Source of the DNA: Flavobacterium agrisoli
GTDB taxonomy: Bacteria; Bacteroidota; Bacteroidia; Flavobacteriales; Flavobacteriaceae
Direction: 5' to 3'
Assembly (NCBI RefSeq): GCF_016522065.1
Contig: NZ_JAEHFV010000006.1
Span: forward strand, 1-64,000
DNA length: 64,000 nt
Positions 62,376-64,000 of this stretch are shown here, piece after piece. Within the stretch, counting starts at the first letter, position 1. The number at the start of each line of letters is the position of its first letter. A model generated the notes under the pieces. The model saw only the letters and a program-made list of their open reading frames with translations, was not told where the DNA came from and ran no database searches. Position numbers and translations under genes: made by a program.

Positions 62376-62834
62376 ATGGCATTGAAAATAGGAGATATAG
62401 TACCCAATTTTATTGCGAAAGATACTAAAGGGGAGTGGTTTGAAAGTAAAAATATAGTGGGCCGAAAACCTTTAGTGATTTATTTTTACCCTAAAGATAA
62501 TACGCCGGGTTGTACCACAGAGGCCTGTTCTTTTAGGGATGCTTACGAGGATTTTAAAGACTTAGGAGCCGAAGTAATTGGTATTAGTAGTGATAGTGTT
62601 AAATCACATCAGAAATTTGCCAAAAAACACCAACTTCCTTTTATTTTATTATCTGATGAGGATAAAAAACTTCGTAAATTATTTGGGGTATACAATCGGT
62701 TATTGGGGTTAATTCCAGGTCGGGTGACGTATGTAGCCGATAAAAATGGCGTAATCATTCTAATATTTGATGGTTTGAACGCGCAAAAACACATAGAAAA
62801 AGCTTTGGATACTGTAAAAGAATTAGTATCTTGA
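62376..62834 (+). CDS. bcp: thioredoxin-dependent peroxiredoxin (Bcp/PrxQ type)
   Basis: A thiol peroxidase of 152 aa. Peroxidatic site PKDNTPGCTTEACSFRD has Cys 46 and a second Cys five residues later (CTTEAC), the PrxQ resolving arrangement. GVYNRLLGLIPGRVTYVADKNG is the family C-terminal half. It starts immediately after the queD stop, so it is co-transcribed. Confidence 0.92.
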   Translation: MALKIGDIVPNFIAKDTKGEWFESKNIVGRKPLVIYFYPKDNTPGCTTEACSFRDAYEDFKDLGAEVIGISSDSVKSHQKFAKKHQLPFILLSDEDKKLRKLFGVYNRLLGLIPGRVTYVADKNGVIILIFDGLNAQKHIEKALDTVKELVS

Positions 62835-62886
62835 TTTCAAATTAACGAGTTTAGAAATTGGATGTAACCAAAGCAATACTACGAAC

Positions 62887-63855
62887 ATGAACGTACCATT
62901 TTATCCATTACAATTCAACCCTATTTTAAAAGACCGAATTTGGGGCGGTCAAAAATTAAAAACACAATTCAACAAACCAATCCCATCAGCTACTACAGGC
63001 GAAAGTTGGGAAATTTCTACCGTTCCAGGCGATATAAGTGTCGTGGAGAAAGGAGCTTTTCAAGGCCAATCTCTTACTGAATTAATAGATCAATTTCCCG
63101 AAAAAATTTTAGGAACACAAGTTTTTAAAAAATTTGGTAAGCAATTTCCGTTGTTATTTAAATTTTTAGATGCTCGTGAAGATTTGTCTATTCAAGTACA
63201 TCCTAACGATGAACTGGCTCAAAAAAGGCACAATTCATTTGGAAAAACCGAGATGTGGTATGTCATGCAAGCCGATACTGGTGCGCGAATTATAGTAGGT
63301 TTCAAAGAGGATTCCAATAAAGAAGAATATTTGGAACACTTAGAAAACAAAACCTTGCTTTCTATTTTAGATACTGTAGAAGCCAAAGTAGGCGATGTTT
63401 TTTTTCTTGAAACGGGGACTGTGCATGCTATAGGTGCCGGTCTGGTTATTGCTGAAATTCAGCAAACATCAGATATTACCTATCGTTTGTATGATTTTGA
63501 TAGAAAAGATGCTAATGGTAATACACGCGAATTGCATGTTGATTTAGCCTTAGATGCTATTAATTATAAAAAGGTTCAAACTCAGAAAAAATACGATATT
63601 CACGTTAATCAATCAAATAATATGGTTGATTGTCCATATTTTACGACCAATTTTATTCCGCTAGATGGCGCTAAAAAGGTGCAAAAAAATACCGATAGTT
63701 TTACGGTATATATGTGTGTAGAAGGATCATTCTCAATAGAAATTAACGAGCAGCGGTATGAATATAAAAAGGGAGATACGGTTTTACTACCCGCTCAAAT
63801 TTCGGAATTGAAATTGAATGGAAACGCTTCAATTTTAGAAATTTATATTTCATAA
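62887..63855 (+). CDS. manA: mannose-6-phosphate isomerase, type I
   Basis: Zn-dependent interconversion of fructose-6-P and mannose-6-P, a source of GDP-mannose and GDP-fucose for surface polysaccharides. Metal-site motifs are QVHPNDE (Gln, His), GKTEMWYVMQ (Glu) and GTVHAIGAG (His). A C-terminal cupin domain runs from about residue 240. 322 aa. It provides a plausible precursor for the fucosyltransferase locus at the other end of the window, though it is not in that operon. Confidence 0.92.
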   Translation: MNVPFYPLQFNPILKDRIWGGQKLKTQFNKPIPSATTGESWEISTVPGDISVVEKGAFQGQSLTELIDQFPEKILGTQVFKKFGKQFPLLFKFLDAREDLSIQVHPNDELAQKRHNSFGKTEMWYVMQADTGARIIVGFKEDSNKEEYLEHLENKTLLSILDTVEAKVGDVFFLETGTVHAIGAGLVIAEIQQTSDITYRLYDFDRKDANGNTRELHVDLALDAINYKKVQTQKKYDIHVNQSNNMVDCPYFTTNFIPLDGAKKVQKNTDSFTVYMCVEGSFSIEINEQRYEYKKGDTVLLPAQISELKLNGNASILEIYIS

Positions 63856-63877
63856 GTGCTAATCGAAAGATAATGCG

Positions 63878-63885
63878 TACTTTTG
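63878..63885 (+). promoter_or_regulatory. -7 element before the last gene
   Basis: TACTTTTG, TAnnTTTG match, 29 bases before the ATG at 63914. Confidence 0.5.
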
Positions 63886-63913
63886 CACTCGAAAAATTTA
63901 AATACATATAAAA

Positions 63914-64000
63914 ATGGCAAACGTTAAAAACTTAAAGAAAGATATCAATTTTGTGTTGGGTGATATTATAGAGGCAGTTTACTTATTTGAGCTTTCTACA
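63914..64000 (+). CDS. conserved small hypothetical protein, truncated by window end
   Basis: Only the first 29 codons are inside the window (ANVKNLKKDINFVLGDIIEA...LFELST). The charged start and a helix of hydrophobic residues resemble a small conserved Flavobacteriia protein. Function unknown, and the true end lies outside. Confidence 0.55.
   Translation, partial: MANVKNLKKDINFVLGDIIEAVYLFELST

Overview
The window looks like a chromosomal segment of a Flavobacterium-type member of the Bacteroidota. The DNA is AT-rich. It carries a SusC/SusD pair, a PorV/PorQ-family outer-membrane protein and a DUF4105 protein. Putative promoters follow the Bacteroidota -7 consensus TAnnTTTG, and Shine-Dalgarno sequences are largely absent. 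No rRNA, tRNA, CRISPR array, phage or classical IS element was recognised.

Region 1 (about 1-18.7 kb, + strand) is a surface-polysaccharide locus (O-antigen, capsule or exopolysaccharide). It holds a NeuC-like UDP-GlcNAc 2-epimerase, a GT11 fucosyltransferase-like enzyme, several GT-B and GT2 glycosyltransferases, an MBOAT O-acyltransferase with an SGNH-like partner, an O-antigen polymerase/ligase-like membrane protein and a terminal polyprenyl-phosphate sugar-1-phosphate transferase. No Wzx flippase lies in the window, so the locus probably continues upstream. It is interrupted by two small nuclease genes, each embedded in its own repeat family: a DUF559 protein between two double-hairpin repeats, and a GIY-YIG protein inside a 1-kb array of a second repeat. 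Degenerate 7-bp tandem repeats fill several intergenic gaps.

Region 2 (18.9-30.7 kb) is mostly housekeeping: a DUF4105 protein, a PorV/PorQ-family protein, pssA, a GH25 lysozyme, a UPF0175/DUF3368 toxin-antitoxin-like pair, the kdsD-tatC-AhpD-like genes with lptB behind them, recQ and a DUF2891 protein.

Region 3 (30.7-46.4 kb, - strand) is a pectin utilisation locus. In transcription order it is GH28, susC, susD, an intergenic hairpin, an esterase, two GH105, GH43, PL10, GH28, a CE12 rhamnogalacturonan acetylesterase and another esterase. Secreted enzymes deacetylate and depolymerise pectin, SusCD imports oligomers, and GH105/GH28/GH43 trim them to monomers and unsaturated uronates.

Region 4 (46.7-57 kb) holds a LacI-family regulator, the hexuronate operon kduI-kduD-uxaC-uxaB-uxaA and two ExuT-like MFS transporters. 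A palindrome, TGTAATCGATTACA, occurs in front of the GH28/SusCD operon, the regulator, the kduI operon, the transporter pair and a PL7-like lyase gene at 59.2 kb. In three cases it sits directly against a -7 promoter element. The simplest reading is a single LacI-type regulon covering pectin capture, uptake and catabolism. Enzymes for the product KDG (kdgK, eda/kdgA) are not in the window.

Region 5 (57.2-64 kb) holds an FAD-dependent oxidoreductase, the divergent PL7-like lyase, lipoprotein-type msrA and msrB, idi, queD, a Bcp-type peroxiredoxin, manA, and the start of a conserved small protein that runs off the edge.
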